Assembly (NCBI GenBank): GCA_963788185.1
Contig: CAWBGE010000025.1
Coordinates: 1 to 64,000, forward strand
Reading direction: 5' to 3'
DNA: 64,000 bases
From: CAIWHR01 sp963788185
GTDB taxonomy: Bacteria > Pseudomonadota > Gammaproteobacteria > Burkholderiales > Casimicrobiaceae
Shown: positions 34,596 through 43,146 of the stretch, piece by piece
How positions within the stretch are numbered: the first letter of the stretch is position 1
How the letters are laid out: each line of letters opens with the position of its first letter
Made by a program: the position numbers and the translations under genes
The notes under the pieces: model-generated
Told to the model about the DNA's origin: nothing
Seen by the model: the letters and a program-made list of their open reading frames with translations, nothing else
The model's database searches: none

Positions 34596-35738
34596 ATGGC
34601 GCTCCGCCTCCTCTTCTCCCGCTGCGCGTGGCTCCTCGCGATCGCTGCCGTCGCGATTGCGCTCGCGGGCTGTGCGCGGGAAGCCGATGACGCCGGCAAG
34701 GCCGGCGGCGAAGCCGGTGCCGGCCGCGCCAGCGGCAACGAACTCCATCTCTACAACTGGAACAACTACCTCGCCGAGGAAACGGCGAAGAAATTCGAGG
34801 ACGCCTGCAAGTGCAAGCTGGTGCAGGACTACTACTCGGACAACGAGGAGATGCTCGCCAAGCTCGCGGCGGGGGCGACCGGCTACGATCTCATCGTCCC
34901 CACCGGCAATGCGGTGCAGACGCTGATCGCGCAGGGCGCGCTGCGCGAGATCGACAAGAGCAAGCTGCCCAACCTCGCCAACCTCAAGCCCGAGTTCCTC
35001 GACCAGTTCTACGATCCGGGCAACCGCTATTCGGTCCCTTACGCATACTCGATCACGCTGCTCGGCTACAACGCGGAGAAGATGAAGGAGTTGGGGCTGC
35101 CTACCGACACCTGGGCGGTGCTGTTCGAGCCCGAACATCTGGAGAAGCTCAAGGGCAAGGTGACGGTACTCGACTCGCAGCGCGAACTCTTCGCCGCGGC
35201 GCTCAAGTACCTCGGGCACTCGGCGAACGAAACCGACGAGGCCAAGCTTCGGCAGGCGCGCGACCTCATCCTGCGCGCGAAGCCCTACTGGGCCGCGTTC
35301 AACGCATCGTCATACATCAAGGAACTCACCATCGGCAACATCTGGCTCGCCCACGGCTACTCGAACGACATGTTCCAGGCGGCGCAGGATGCCGCCAAGG
35401 CAAAACGCCCGTTCACCATCGGCTATTCGACGCCGAAGGAAGGCGCGGTGCTGGCGCTGGACAGCATGGTGATGCACAAGTCGGGGCCGCGGCCCGATCT
35501 CGCGTATCAGTTCATGAACTTCATGCTCGAAGGCAGCAACTCGGCCGAGCTCTCGAACATGATCGGGTCCGGCAACGCCAATGCGGCGGCGATGCCCTAC
35601 ATCGAAGATGCCGTGAAGAGCAACCCGGCGGTCTTTCCCGATGCCGAAAAGCAGAAGCGCCTGGAGATGCTGAAGGATCTTCCGCGCAAGGAGCGGCGAT
35701 TGATGAACCGCTTCTGGACCGAGGTCAAGGTCCGCTGA
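34596..35738 (+). CDS. potD: Polyamine ABC transporter substrate-binding lipoprotein
   Basis: A 380-aa binding protein of the PotD/PotF family. The N-terminus has a lipobox (ALAGC, Cys26 region), so it is anchored as a lipoprotein rather than free in the periplasm. The mature start LHLYNWNNYLAEETAKKFE is characteristic, with YDLIVPTGNAVQTL and YSVPYAYSITLLGYN in the ligand cleft. The gene lies five bases after potC. The exact polyamine is not determinable. Confidence 0.92.
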   Translation: MALRLLFSRCAWLLAIAAVAIALAGCAREADDAGKAGGEAGAGRASGNELHLYNWNNYLAEETAKKFEDACKCKLVQDYYSDNEEMLAKLAAGATGYDLIVPTGNAVQTLIAQGALREIDKSKLPNLANLKPEFLDQFYDPGNRYSVPYAYSITLLGYNAEKMKELGLPTDTWAVLFEPEHLEKLKGKVTVLDSQRELFAAALKYLGHSANETDEAKLRQARDLILRAKPYWAAFNASSYIKELTIGNIWLAHGYSNDMFQAAQDAAKAKRPFTIGYSTPKEGAVLALDSMVMHKSGPRPDLAYQFMNFMLEGSNSAELSNMIGSGNANAAAMPYIEDAVKSNPAVFPDAEKQKRLEMLKDLPRKERRLMNRFWTEVKVR

Positions 35739-35768
35739 GGAAGCACTTCGTTTGCAGCAGGAGCAGTC

Positions 35769-35834
35769 GTAGGAGCGGTTTCAGTCGCGAAGATCTTTGC
35801 GATGCCCCGCATTCGCGCCTGAAGCATCTCCTAC
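35769..35834. repeat. REP-type palindromic element
   Basis: The arms GTAGGAGCGGTTTCAGTCGC (35769-35788) and CGCGCCTGAAGCATCTCCTAC-type sequence (to 35834) form an imperfect long hairpin. GTAGGAGCGG...TTCAG is a common extragenic palindrome of proteobacteria. It lies between potD and the acetyltransferase gene and may act as a 3' stabiliser or weak terminator. Confidence 0.75.
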
Positions 35835-35890
35835 AGGACGTCGCGGCCGGATCGCGCAGCGGCCGCGGCAACTGCGCTAAGCTCCCGACC

Positions 35891-36508
35891 ATGGACACTC
35901 CACCGATCCGCGTCGAGCCAATGACGCCCGCGAGGCGCGACGACTTCCTGCGCTTCTTCGATCACGAGCGCGGTCCGGCGTTCGCCGACAATCCCGGGTG
36001 GGCGCGCTGCTATTGCCACTACTACCACGTGCCCAAGGCCATGGACTGGAGCGAGTTCACCGCTGCGCAGAATCGCGTCGCGATGACGTCGCGCATGGAT
36101 GCCGGCGAGCAGGAAGGCTATCTCGCCTACATCGGCGCCGACGTGGTCGGTTGGCTCAACGCGCATCCGTATCACAAGTTGCCGCATGCGTGCGCGCGGC
36201 TCGGCGTCGACGCGCCCGACCTCGATGTGCCGCCGTTTCAGGCGGCGGCTTTGCTCTGTTTCGTCATCGCCCCCGCCTGGCGGCGCAAAGGCGTCGCGCG
36301 CGCGCTCCTCGCCGCTGCCCTCGACTCGCTCGAAGCGCGGGGCATCCGTGTCGTCGATGCCTTTCCCTTCAGGGCAATGGACAGCGGCGCGCCGGCTGAT
36401 CACTACCACGGCCCCGAGTCGTTGTTTCGCGCTGCCGGGTTCTCGGTGCTGCGCGAGGACCGCGAACTGACCGTGATGCGCAGGCGATTGGGCGCTCCCG
36501 GCCGCTAA
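35891..36508 (+). CDS. GNAT family N-acetyltransferase
   Basis: A 205-aa single-domain acetyltransferase. The acetyl-CoA loop is in FVIAPAWRRKGVARALLAAA (residues about 119-138), and the C-terminal part has the fold's YHGPESLFRAAGFSVLRE. The N-terminal half carries Cys/His/Trp clusters (GWARCYCHYYHV) found in a subgroup of small GNAT proteins of unknown substrate. Stands alone after the REP element. Confidence 0.83.
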   Translation: MDTPPIRVEPMTPARRDDFLRFFDHERGPAFADNPGWARCYCHYYHVPKAMDWSEFTAAQNRVAMTSRMDAGEQEGYLAYIGADVVGWLNAHPYHKLPHACARLGVDAPDLDVPPFQAAALLCFVIAPAWRRKGVARALLAAALDSLEARGIRVVDAFPFRAMDSGAPADHYHGPESLFRAAGFSVLREDRELTVMRRRLGAPGR

Positions 36509-36553
36509 CGCACCGGCGCAGGAAGCGGTCGCGAAAGCCGCGGCCACCAGCCC

Positions 36554-36559
36554 TATAAT
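36554..36559 (+). promoter_or_regulatory. Possible -10 box before the VanZ-like gene
   Basis: TATAAT, 63 bases before the ATG at 36623. No clear -35 is seen at normal spacing. It could drive the glycan cluster. Confidence 0.35.
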
Positions 36560-36622
36560 CAACGCTTCGTCCTCGCGGCGCAGAAACGGCAGCGCCGTGC
36601 GGGACCGTGGCCGCCGCCCTCG

Positions 36623-37711
36623 ATGCAGACCCGTTACCGCACCCTGCTGCCGCACTTTCTGGCCGCGCTGTATGGGCTGTCGATTGCCTATGCGAGCCTG
36701 CAGCCCTTTGCGCCGTGGATCGACCCCGAGCCCGGCACGCGTTTTTTCCTGTTCGCGCCGTGGCCCACGCGCTGGACGCGGTTCGATGTCCTCGCCAACG
36801 TCCTCGCCTATGTGCCGTTCGGCTTTTTCGTGGCAGTCGCGTTGCGCGACCAGTCTTCATCGCCGCGACTGCTGCTCGCCACGGCCGCCGGCACGTCGCT
36901 GTCGTTCGCGCTCGAAGCGCTGCAGATGTTCCTGCCGCCGCGGGACGCCAGCACCATCGATCTCCTGGCCAACACGGCGGGCAGCCTGCTCGGAGCGGCC
37001 GCGGCCGCGATGCTGCTGCGTTCGGCCAGGATCCGAAACGCCGTCACCGATTGGCGCCTGCGCTGGTTTCTGCACGGAAGAACCGGCGACCTGGGCCTCG
37101 CGCTGCTGGCGATCTGGCTTGCCGTGCAGGTCAACCCCGGCATTCCGCTGTTCGCGACGGTCTTCGATGTTCCTTTGCCGGCAGGTGGTCCGGCGGGCAC
37201 TGTCGCCGCAGCGCCGGACGTCGCCGGCGCGCTGATCGAAGGCGCGCACAGTGCGCTGCAGGTGCTGGGGGTCGGACTCTTTGTCGCACTGCTGGTGCGC
37301 GAACGGCGCCACGTCGGCGTCTCGGTGCTGCTGCTGCTGAGCGCCGGGATGCTGGTCAAGGGCGTCGCTGCGGCATCGCTGCTCAAGCCGGCGGCGTGGG
37401 AGCACTGGCTGTCGCCGGGGGTGTCCGCCGGAATCGCCGTCGGCGCACTGGCGCTGCCGATGGTGATCTTCCTGCCGCGCCCGGCGCAGGTGGCTATCTG
37501 CGCGATCGCGCTGCTTTCGTCGTTGCTGTCGATGCTGTTCGCGCCCGAGCTGCTGCTCGCGCAACCCCCGCTGTCGCTGTTCAACCGTGGCTACGGTCAC
37601 CTGCTCAATTTCAACGGCCTCACGCGGACCGTGCTCATGCTCTGGCCGCTGGCGGCAAGCGGCTTCCTGTTCGCGCTCGCCGGACGTCCGCACTGGGGAG
37701 ACCCGCACTGA
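36623..37711 (+). CDS. VanZ family membrane protein
   Basis: A 362-aa integral membrane protein with about nine helices. The N-terminal half is VanZ-like: RFDVLANVLAYVPFGFFVAV, then SLSFALEALQMFLPPRDASTIDLLANTAGSLLG in parts, with the conserved acidic and Asn residues. VanZ-like domains are linked to envelope glycan loci and exosortase systems as well as to antibiotic tolerance. Here it starts a glycan cluster; the specific role is not known. Confidence 0.85.
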   Translation: MQTRYRTLLPHFLAALYGLSIAYASLQPFAPWIDPEPGTRFFLFAPWPTRWTRFDVLANVLAYVPFGFFVAVALRDQSSSPRLLLATAAGTSLSFALEALQMFLPPRDASTIDLLANTAGSLLGAAAAAMLLRSARIRNAVTDWRLRWFLHGRTGDLGLALLAIWLAVQVNPGIPLFATVFDVPLPAGGPAGTVAAAPDVAGALIEGAHSALQVLGVGLFVALLVRERRHVGVSVLLLLSAGMLVKGVAAASLLKPAAWEHWLSPGVSAGIAVGALALPMVIFLPRPAQVAICAIALLSSLLSMLFAPELLLAQPPLSLFNRGYGHLLNFNGLTRTVLMLWPLAASGFLFALAGRPHWGDPH

Positions 37712-37768
37712 CCGGACGCTCGCGGCACCGTTTGGACCCGCCGCAGCGCATCTGCTATCGTTGTCCCC

Positions 37769-38884
37769 ATGCTTTCCCCCGCCGTCGCCGACGCGATCGA
37801 TCTCACCCGCGTCCGCCGCGTGCTCGTCATCAAGCTCCGCCATCACGGCGACGTGCTGCTGGCCTCGCCGGTGTTCACCGTGCTGCGCCGCGCCGCCCCG
37901 CACGCCGAGGTCGACGCGCTCATCTACCGCGACACCGCGCCGATGCTCGCCGGACATCCTGCGATCAGCGAACTGCACACCATCGACCGCAGCGCAAAGC
38001 ACCGCGGCCGCGGTGCGCAGCTTGCCGCCGAGTGGGCACTGTGGCGCGCATTGCGCGCGCGGCGCTTCGACCTCGTCGTCCACCTGACCGAACATCCGCG
38101 CGGCGCCTGGCTGAGGCGCCTCACCGGTGCGCAATTCGGCGTCGCCCGCGAGCGCAGCGACGCGGGTGCGTGGTGGCGCGCCTCATTCACCCATCACTAC
38201 CTGACGCCTCGCACGACCCTGCGCCACACCGTCGAGACCAATCTCGACGCGCTGCGGCGCATCGGCATCTGGCCCTGCGACGAGGACAAGCGGCTGGTGT
38301 TCGTTCCCGGCAAGGAGGCCGATGCGCGGGTAGCGACGCTGCTTGGCGAGCACCGCGTGTCGCGCGATCGCATCGTCGTCGTGCATCCGGGCTCGCGCTG
38401 GCTGTTCAAGTGCTGGCCTCCCGCCGCCACCGCGGCGATCATCGACCGCCTCGCCGCCGATGGCTGGACCACGGTGCTGACCGGCGCACCGGACGCCGCA
38501 GAGCGTTCGCTGGTCGATGCCGTTCGCGCCGAAAGCCGCGCGCCGGTCGTGGACCTCGCCGGGCAGCTGACGTTGCCGGAGCTGGGATCGCTGATCGGCG
38601 CCGCGCGCCTCTTCTTCGGCGTCGATTCGGCCCCGATGCACATGGCGGCTGCGATGGCAACGCCGACGGTCGCCCTGTTCGGACCCAGCGGTGATGCCGA
38701 GTGGGGTCCGTGGCAGGTGCCGCACCGCGTCGTGGCGTCGACCGCGCATCCCTGCCGACCCTGCGGCAACAACGGCTGCGGCGGCAGCAATCATTCGGAT
38801 TGCCTCATCCACCTGCCCGAAGTCCGCGTGGCCGCGGCCATCGAGGATCTGCTCGCGGAAACCGGCAGCACGTCGCCGCAATGA
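37769..38884 (+). CDS. Glycosyltransferase family 9, putative LPS heptosyltransferase (RfaQ type)
   Basis: A 371-aa GT-B enzyme. The N-terminus VRRVLVIKLRHHGDVLLASPVF is the heptosyltransferase pattern. The C-terminal ADP-heptose domain has VVVHPGSRWLFKCWP and FFGVDSAPMHMAAAMATPTVALFGPSG. It resembles WaaQ/RfaQ (heptosyltransferase III) of LPS core assembly. The C-terminus carries a Cys cluster (PCRPCGNNGCGG) found in several GT9 proteins. Four-base overlap with the next gene. Confidence 0.88.
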   Translation: MLSPAVADAIDLTRVRRVLVIKLRHHGDVLLASPVFTVLRRAAPHAEVDALIYRDTAPMLAGHPAISELHTIDRSAKHRGRGAQLAAEWALWRALRARRFDLVVHLTEHPRGAWLRRLTGAQFGVARERSDAGAWWRASFTHHYLTPRTTLRHTVETNLDALRRIGIWPCDEDKRLVFVPGKEADARVATLLGEHRVSRDRIVVVHPGSRWLFKCWPPAATAAIIDRLAADGWTTVLTGAPDAAERSLVDAVRAESRAPVVDLAGQLTLPELGSLIGAARLFFGVDSAPMHMAAAMATPTVALFGPSGDAEWGPWQVPHRVVASTAHPCRPCGNNGCGGSNHSDCLIHLPEVRVAAAIEDLLAETGSTSPQ

Positions 38885-40026
38885 TCCTCGGCCTCATCCG
38901 CCAGCGCTACACGCCCTTCGGCGGCGCCGAGCGCTTCGTCGAGCGGGCGATGGCAGCGCTGCAGGCGCGCGGCGTGAGCCTGCGCGTGTATACGCGGCGC
39001 TGGCCGGCGTCGGCATCGGCGTCGATCGAGCCCGTCATCTGCGACCCCTTCCACATCGGCAACCGCTGGCGCGACGCGAGCTTTGCGCGGGCGGTCAAGG
39101 CGGCGCTGGCGAAGGATCGGCCGGACCTCGTGCAGACGCACGAACGCATCGACGGCTGCGACATCTTCCGCGCCGGCGACGGCGTCCACCGCGTCTGGCT
39201 CGAGGAGCGCCTGCGCGCCGGGGGCCGACTCGAGCGGCTCTCCATCGCCGCCAACGGCTACCATCGCTACATTCTCGACGCCGAGGCCAGGGTCTTCGCC
39301 GATCCGGGAATGAAGGCCGTGATCTGCATCTCGCAGATGGTGAAGGACGACATCCGCGCGCACTTCGACATCGCCGACGACAAGCTGCACGTCATCTACA
39401 ACGCCGTCGACCCCGCCGAGTTCGGCCCGCAGTTGCGCGTTCATCGCGCCGCCATGCGCCGCTCGCTTCAACTCGACGACGACGCGACGGTCTTCCTGCT
39501 CGTCGGCTCCGGCTACGCACGCAAGGGGGTTCCGGCCGCGCTGCGGGCACTCGCGCGCTTGCCTGACGAAGCGCGGCTCATCATCGTCGGTCGCGACAAG
39601 AACGCAAACCGCTACCACGCGCTGGCGCGGCGCGAGGGCGTGGCGCGACGCGTGCATTTCGCCGGACCGCAACCCGATCCCAAGCCCTATTACGGGGCCG
39701 CCGACGCGTTCGTGATGCCGACGCTGTACGACCCGCTGTCCAACGCCGTTCTCGAAGCGCTCGCCTGCGGGTTGCCGGTGATCACCAGCGACCGCTGCGG
39801 CGCCGGCGAGCGGGTGCGCGAATTCGGCGCCGGCGTCACCTGCGGCGCCAGCGACATCGACGCGATTGCCGCGGGCATGCGCGCGTTCATGGAGCCCGGC
39901 CTGCGCGCCGACGGATCGCGCCGGGCGCTCGCCGCGGTCGCCGAGCTTTCCCCGGAAGCTATGAGCGGACGCCTGCTCGCGCTCTACAACGCGCTCCTCT
40001 CGGCACCCGCGGGCAGCCGGCTATAA
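38881..40026 (+). CDS. Glycosyltransferase family 4, WaaG-like
   Basis: A 381-aa GT-B glycosyltransferase. MILGLIRQRYTPFGGAERFV is the N-terminal donor-domain motif. LVQTHERIDGCDIFRAGDGVH is characteristic of WaaG-like LPS core glucosyltransferases. The GT4 motif is VMPTLYDPLSNAVLEALACGLPVI in parts (E-x7-E region). Overlaps the preceding heptosyltransferase gene (ATGA), so both probably act on the same core oligosaccharide. Confidence 0.88.
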   Translation: MILGLIRQRYTPFGGAERFVERAMAALQARGVSLRVYTRRWPASASASIEPVICDPFHIGNRWRDASFARAVKAALAKDRPDLVQTHERIDGCDIFRAGDGVHRVWLEERLRAGGRLERLSIAANGYHRYILDAEARVFADPGMKAVICISQMVKDDIRAHFDIADDKLHVIYNAVDPAEFGPQLRVHRAAMRRSLQLDDDATVFLLVGSGYARKGVPAALRALARLPDEARLIIVGRDKNANRYHALARREGVARRVHFAGPQPDPKPYYGAADAFVMPTLYDPLSNAVLEALACGLPVITSDRCGAGERVREFGAGVTCGASDIDAIAAGMRAFMEPGLRADGSRRALAAVAELSPEAMSGRLLALYNALLSAPAGSRL

Positions 40027-40027
40027 T
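40022..40027 (+). promoter_or_regulatory. Possible -10 box before the first amidotransferase gene
   Basis: TATAAT overlaps the stop codon of the upstream glycosyltransferase gene and lies 78 bases before the next ATG. No clear -35. Confidence 0.3.
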
Positions 40028-40105
40028 CGGCGGCGCGCCCGGCGCCGCAGCGACGGCGGCAGCGCGAGCCCCATCAAGCCGGCGTCTCTCCCAACGAAAC
40101 TCGTC

Positions 40106-41971
40106 ATGTGCGGCATCGCCGGCTACCTTTCCACTCACCCGAATGCCCGTGCGGCGCTGCCCGCGATGACGGCCGCGCTCGCGCACCGTGGGCCCGATGC
40201 CGACGGCTTCCACTACGACGGCCCGGTCGGTCTCGGGCACCGCCGGCTGTCGGTCATCGACCTTGCCGGCAGCCGGCAGCCGCTGGTGAGCGCCGACGGC
40301 AAGACCGCGCTCGTTTTCAACGGCGAGATCTACAACTTTCGCGCATTGCGGGCCGAACTCGAAGCCTTCGGCCACCGCTTCGCGACACAAGGCGACGGCG
40401 AAGTCATCCTGATCGGCTGGCGGCAGTGGGGGGCGAAGCTGCTCGACCGTCTCGCCGGCATGTTCGCCTTCGCGCTCTGGGACGGGGACCGGCGCGAGAT
40501 GTTCGTCGCCCGCGATCACCTGGGCGTCAAGCCGCTGTACTACGCGTGGCACGACGGTTCGCTCGTCTTCGGCTCGGAACTGAAGGCGCTGCTGCCGTTT
40601 CCCGATCTGCCGCGCCGCATCGACGTCGACGCGCTGATGCTCTACCTGGAGTGCCAGTACATTCCCGCGCCGCGCAGCATCTACGCGGACGTGAAGAAGC
40701 TCCTGCCGGGACACTGGCTCTCCGCGAGAAATGGCGCGTTGACCACCGGCTGCTACTGGCGGCCCTCGTACGTGCCGAAGCACGCGCTGACATTGCCCGC
40801 CGCGGTCGAGGCGCTCGATCGCGAGCTTGCGCGTTCGATCGAGTCGATGCTGATCGCCGACGTGCCGCTGGGCGCATTCGTCAGCGGTGGCGTCGATTCC
40901 GGCGTGATCGCGGCGATCGCCACGCGTGTCGCCGGCCGCAGCATCGACACCTTCAACCTCGGCTTCACCGGCACCGATGTCGGCAGCGAGCACGTCGAAG
41001 CCGACGCGGTCGCGCGCCACATCGGCAGCCGTCACCATTGCCTGATGCTCGGGCCGGACGACGTTTTGCCGGCACTCGACCGCTGGGTCGACGTGTTCGA
41101 CGAGCCTTTCGGCGACCAGGCCGCGCTGCCGACGATGCTGCTGGCCGAATACGCGCGCCGCGAGGTGACGGTCGTCCTGACCGGCGAGGGAGCGGACGAG
41201 GTGTTCGGCGGCTACGGCAACTACGCGAAGCGTATGCGCGAAGAGCGATTCACCCGCGTGCTCGGCGCACCGGGCTCGCCGTTTCCCGCGCTCATCCGCC
41301 GCCTCCCGCCGCGGCTCGCCCGCGATCGCCTGCTCAAGGCGGCGACGGAGCCGCGCGCGCGCCGCTACGCGACGATACCGAACATCTTCGACTCGCTGTT
41401 GCGCGGCGAGTACTTCACCGACCGCTTCAACCGCCTTGCGACCGCGCGCATCGCCGATCACGCCGCCGCGCTCTACGCGCAATGCGATTCGCCCTCGTAC
41501 CTCGATCATCTGCTCGACATCGACGCGCGACTGTGGCTGCCGGACGACCTCCTGGCCAAGGTCGACCGGGCGACGATGGCGTATTCGCTCGAGGCCCGTG
41601 TTCCTTATCTCGATCACGCGTTCTACGGCTGGTGCGCGCGCCTCGAACCGGCGCTGAAGGTCGATGGCAACGCGTGCAAGGTCGTCCTGAAGGCGTTGGC
41701 CGAGCGCTATCTGCCGCGCGAGATCGTCCATCGGCCCAAGCAAGGCTTCATGATGCCGCTCGACCGCTGGCTGGCACGCGAACTCAAGCACGACATCGCC
41801 GAAGCACTCGGACCGCGCGGCATCGCGCGGCGGGGACTCGTGCGCCCGGAAGCGGTCACCCGTCTGCTCGCCGAGCACACGTCGGGACGCAGGAACCACG
41901 CGATGCGCCTGTGGGTGCTGCTGATCCTCGAGCGCTGGTTCGCGCGCTACGAGCCGGAGTTCGCGCTGTGA
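40106..41971 (+). CDS. asnB: Asparagine synthetase-like amidotransferase (first copy)
   Basis: A 621-aa class II glutamine amidotransferase fused to an asparagine-synthase domain. The catalytic Cys2 (MCGIAGYL) is exposed after Met removal, followed by LAHRGPDADG and FNGEIYNFRALR. The synthetase half starts near residue 210 with the ATP-pyrophosphatase loop FVSGGVDSGVIAAI and has LTGEGADEVFGGY and LEARVPYLDH. In exopolysaccharide and LPS clusters, such proteins are thought to amidate or transfer amino groups to sugar acids rather than make asparagine. Some resemble the exosortase-associated amidotransferase 1. Confidence 0.88.
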   Translation: MCGIAGYLSTHPNARAALPAMTAALAHRGPDADGFHYDGPVGLGHRRLSVIDLAGSRQPLVSADGKTALVFNGEIYNFRALRAELEAFGHRFATQGDGEVILIGWRQWGAKLLDRLAGMFAFALWDGDRREMFVARDHLGVKPLYYAWHDGSLVFGSELKALLPFPDLPRRIDVDALMLYLECQYIPAPRSIYADVKKLLPGHWLSARNGALTTGCYWRPSYVPKHALTLPAAVEALDRELARSIESMLIADVPLGAFVSGGVDSGVIAAIATRVAGRSIDTFNLGFTGTDVGSEHVEADAVARHIGSRHHCLMLGPDDVLPALDRWVDVFDEPFGDQAALPTMLLAEYARREVTVVLTGEGADEVFGGYGNYAKRMREERFTRVLGAPGSPFPALIRRLPPRLARDRLLKAATEPRARRYATIPNIFDSLLRGEYFTDRFNRLATARIADHAAALYAQCDSPSYLDHLLDIDARLWLPDDLLAKVDRATMAYSLEARVPYLDHAFYGWCARLEPALKVDGNACKVVLKALAERYLPREIVHRPKQGFMMPLDRWLARELKHDIAEALGPRGIARRGLVRPEAVTRLLAEHTSGRRNHAMRLWVLLILERWFARYEPEFAL

Positions 41972-42025
41972 GCGCGCCGGGCCGCCCCGAGCGCGAGCGC
42001 CGTAGCGCGCAGCGCGAAGGCACTG
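41969..42025 (+). repeat. TGAGCGCG dispersed repeat, copy at first amidotransferase stop
   Basis: It begins with the TGA of the preceding gene and runs TGAGCGCGCCGGGCCGCCCC ... GCGCAGCGCGAAGG. It fills nearly all of the gap before the next ATG at 42036. Confidence 0.75.
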
Positions 42026-42035
42026 CCGGGCGGTC

Positions 42036-43145
42036 ATGAAGCCGCTTTCCATCGTGCACACCGAGAACTCCTGCGGCTGGGGCGGGCAGGAGATCCGCAT
42101 CCTCACCGAGGCGCGCGGGTTCCTCGATCGCGGTCATCGCGTCACCCTCATCGCTCCCGCCGAAGCGCCGATCGCTCCGGCCGGCGAAGCGATGGACATC
42201 CCGGTCGTGCGCCTGCCGATCGCGAGAAAGCGCCTGCCTGCTTTCGTTGCGCTGCGCCACTGGCTCGCCGCACATCGCCGCGACATCGACGTGCTGAACA
42301 CCCACAGCTCCACCGACAGCTGGCTCGGTGCGCTCGCCTGCGCCACGATTCCGGGCGCGCCCCCCATCGTGCGCACCCGCCACGTGTCGACCACGGTCCG
42401 GAACCGCCCGACGACGCGCTGGCTCTACACGCGCGCCACGGCGCACATCGTGACGACGGGGGAAGCGCTGCGCGCGCAGCTGGCACGCGACAACGCGGTG
42501 CCGCTCGACCGCATGACGTCGATCCCGACCGGCATCGATCTTCATCGCTTCGTCCCCGGCGAGCCGCGCGATGCGCGCGCGCGCCTGGGCCTTCCCGACC
42601 TGCCGGCGCTCGGAATCGTCGCGACGCTGCGCGACTGGAAGGGGCACGACTACCTCTTCGAGGCGCTCGCCAGCGACCGCGATGCGTGGGCGGGCTGGCA
42701 GGTGCTCGTCATCGGCGACGGGCCCTATCGCGATCGGCTGGACATGCACCTCGCGCGCATCGACCTCGCCGACCGCGTGCGCTTCGTCGGCCAGCAGCAG
42801 GACGTCGTTCCCTGGCTGCAGGCGCTCGATCTGTTCGCGCTGCCCTCCTACGGCGAGGAAGGCGTGCCGCAGGCCATCATGCAGGCGATGGCCTGCGGGC
42901 TGCCGGTCGTCTCGACCACCGTCGGCGCGATCGCCGAGGCGGTGACGGCCGACGTCACCGGCCTCGTCGTCAAGCCGCGCTCGGTGCCGATGCTCGCCGC
43001 TGCGCTCGCCCGCCTGCGCGACGACGCGGCGCTGCGGGTGCGATTCGCGCGCGCCGGTCGTGAACGCGCCGTGGCGAATTTCGCCCTCGACATCATGCTC
43101 GACCGGATGGAGCGGGTGTTCCGGATGGTGGCGAAGGAACGCTGA
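42036..43145 (+). CDS. Glycosyltransferase family 4
   Basis: A 369-aa GT-B glycosyltransferase. N-terminal IVHTENSCGWGGQEIRILTEARGF; acceptor-side VLNTHSSTDSWLG and PIVRTRHVST; GT4 motif SYGEEGVPQAIMQAMACGLPVVS in parts with two conserved Glu. Likely adds a sugar to a lipid-linked surface glycan. It is one base from the next gene's GTG, so co-translated with it. Confidence 0.88.
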   Translation: MKPLSIVHTENSCGWGGQEIRILTEARGFLDRGHRVTLIAPAEAPIAPAGEAMDIPVVRLPIARKRLPAFVALRHWLAAHRRDIDVLNTHSSTDSWLGALACATIPGAPPIVRTRHVSTTVRNRPTTRWLYTRATAHIVTTGEALRAQLARDNAVPLDRMTSIPTGIDLHRFVPGEPRDARARLGLPDLPALGIVATLRDWKGHDYLFEALASDRDAWAGWQVLVIGDGPYRDRLDMHLARIDLADRVRFVGQQQDVVPWLQALDLFALPSYGEEGVPQAIMQAMACGLPVVSTTVGAIAEAVTADVTGLVVKPRSVPMLAAALARLRDDAALRVRFARAGRERAVANFALDIMLDRMERVFRMVAKER

Positions 43146-43146
43146 C